From Bryobacterales bacterium (lineage in GTDB: Bacteria; Acidobacteriota; Terriglobia; Bryobacterales; Bryobacteraceae), in contig JANXQZ010000824.1 in assembly GCA_025353235.1 (NCBI GenBank), positions 1 through 6,983 on the forward strand: a DNA stretch of 6,983 nucleotides, given 5' to 3'. The position numbers were made by a program, and so were the translations under genes. Below are positions 6,924 through 6,983 of the stretch, piece by piece; positions within the stretch are counted from its first letter, which is position 1; each line of letters starts with the position of its first letter. Below the pieces are notes generated by a model. It made no database searches, had not been told where the DNA came from, and saw nothing but the letters and a program-made list of their open reading frames with translations.

Positions 6924-6943
6924 GGCTGCTCTGTGGGGCAGCC
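6924..6943 (+). terminator. Stem-loop just after the receptor gene, possible terminator
   Basis: GGCTGCTC (6924-6931) pairs with GGGCAGCC (6936-6943) across a TGTG loop. This gives an 8-bp stem with one G-U pair, 11 nt after the stop codon. No T-run follows, so a factor-independent terminator is not certain. It may instead be part of the repeat cluster that continues to the window end. Confidence 0.4.
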
Positions 6944-6974
6944 AATCCTGGCTGCAGCCGGCTTTCCAGCCGGC
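6924..6974. repeat. Cluster of GC-rich inverted repeats, REP-like candidate
   Basis: GGCTGC and its complement GCAGCC alternate four times (6924, 6938, 6950, 6954), and GGCTGCAGCC at 6950-6959 is a perfect palindrome. Next comes a perfect 7-bp hairpin, GCCGGCT-TTCC-AGCCGGC (6957-6974). Several mutually exclusive stems are possible. The density, the short length and the place just after a gene resemble repetitive extragenic palindromes. Only one copy is inside the window, so the repeat status is inferred. Confidence 0.4.
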
Positions 6975-6983
6975 CAAATCGCC

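Overview
The window looks like a piece of a chromosome from a soil-type Acidobacteriota (probably class Terriglobia). This is inferred from three things: moderately high G+C coding DNA, a very long Oar-like TonB-dependent receptor with an N-terminal carboxypeptidase-regulatory-like domain (a family greatly expanded in that phylum), and a small protein of the 'STGPRTPEGKA...HGL' type that I associate with acidobacterial genomes. No database search was possible, so the assignment rests on recognised sequence patterns.

Layout. Positions 1-480 are sparse. On the minus strand they hold a plausible 63-residue two-helix membrane protein (261-452) with a good Shine-Dalgarno, followed downstream by a second membrane-protein-like reading frame (42-218) with no usable start. 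Positions 481-1038 (plus) hold a conserved-looking hypothetical protein whose reading frame is intact but which has no recognisable start codon or ribosome binding site upstream of its conserved N-terminal motif; it may be decaying. Positions 1130-2740 (minus) encode a 536-residue copper amine oxidase-like protein. Its candidate topaquinone tyrosine, catalytic Asp and three copper-ligand His can all be placed, but the residues flanking the tyrosine are non-consensus (Trp-Tyr-Arg-Tyr instead of Asn-Tyr-Asp/Glu-Tyr), Cys residues surround the His-x-His pair, and no export signal is visible.

Positions 2741-2874 are a divergent intergenic region. It carries a near-perfect sigma70 promoter for the plus-strand gene and a 13-bp operator-like palindrome lying exactly where transcription should start. 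Positions 2875-6912 (plus) encode the complete 1345-residue outer-membrane TonB-dependent receptor, from signal peptide to terminal Phe. The last 71 bases are a dense set of GC-rich inverted repeats that could be a terminator and/or a REP-like dispersed repeat.

Working together: the head-to-head arrangement of the amine oxidase-like gene and the receptor allows a shared regulatory region, but a common function (for example uptake of a compound linked to amine oxidation) is inference only. The part of the window most worth a second look is the atypical amine oxidase and the promoter/operator next to it. I saw no RNA genes, CRISPR array, insertion sequence or phage genes.
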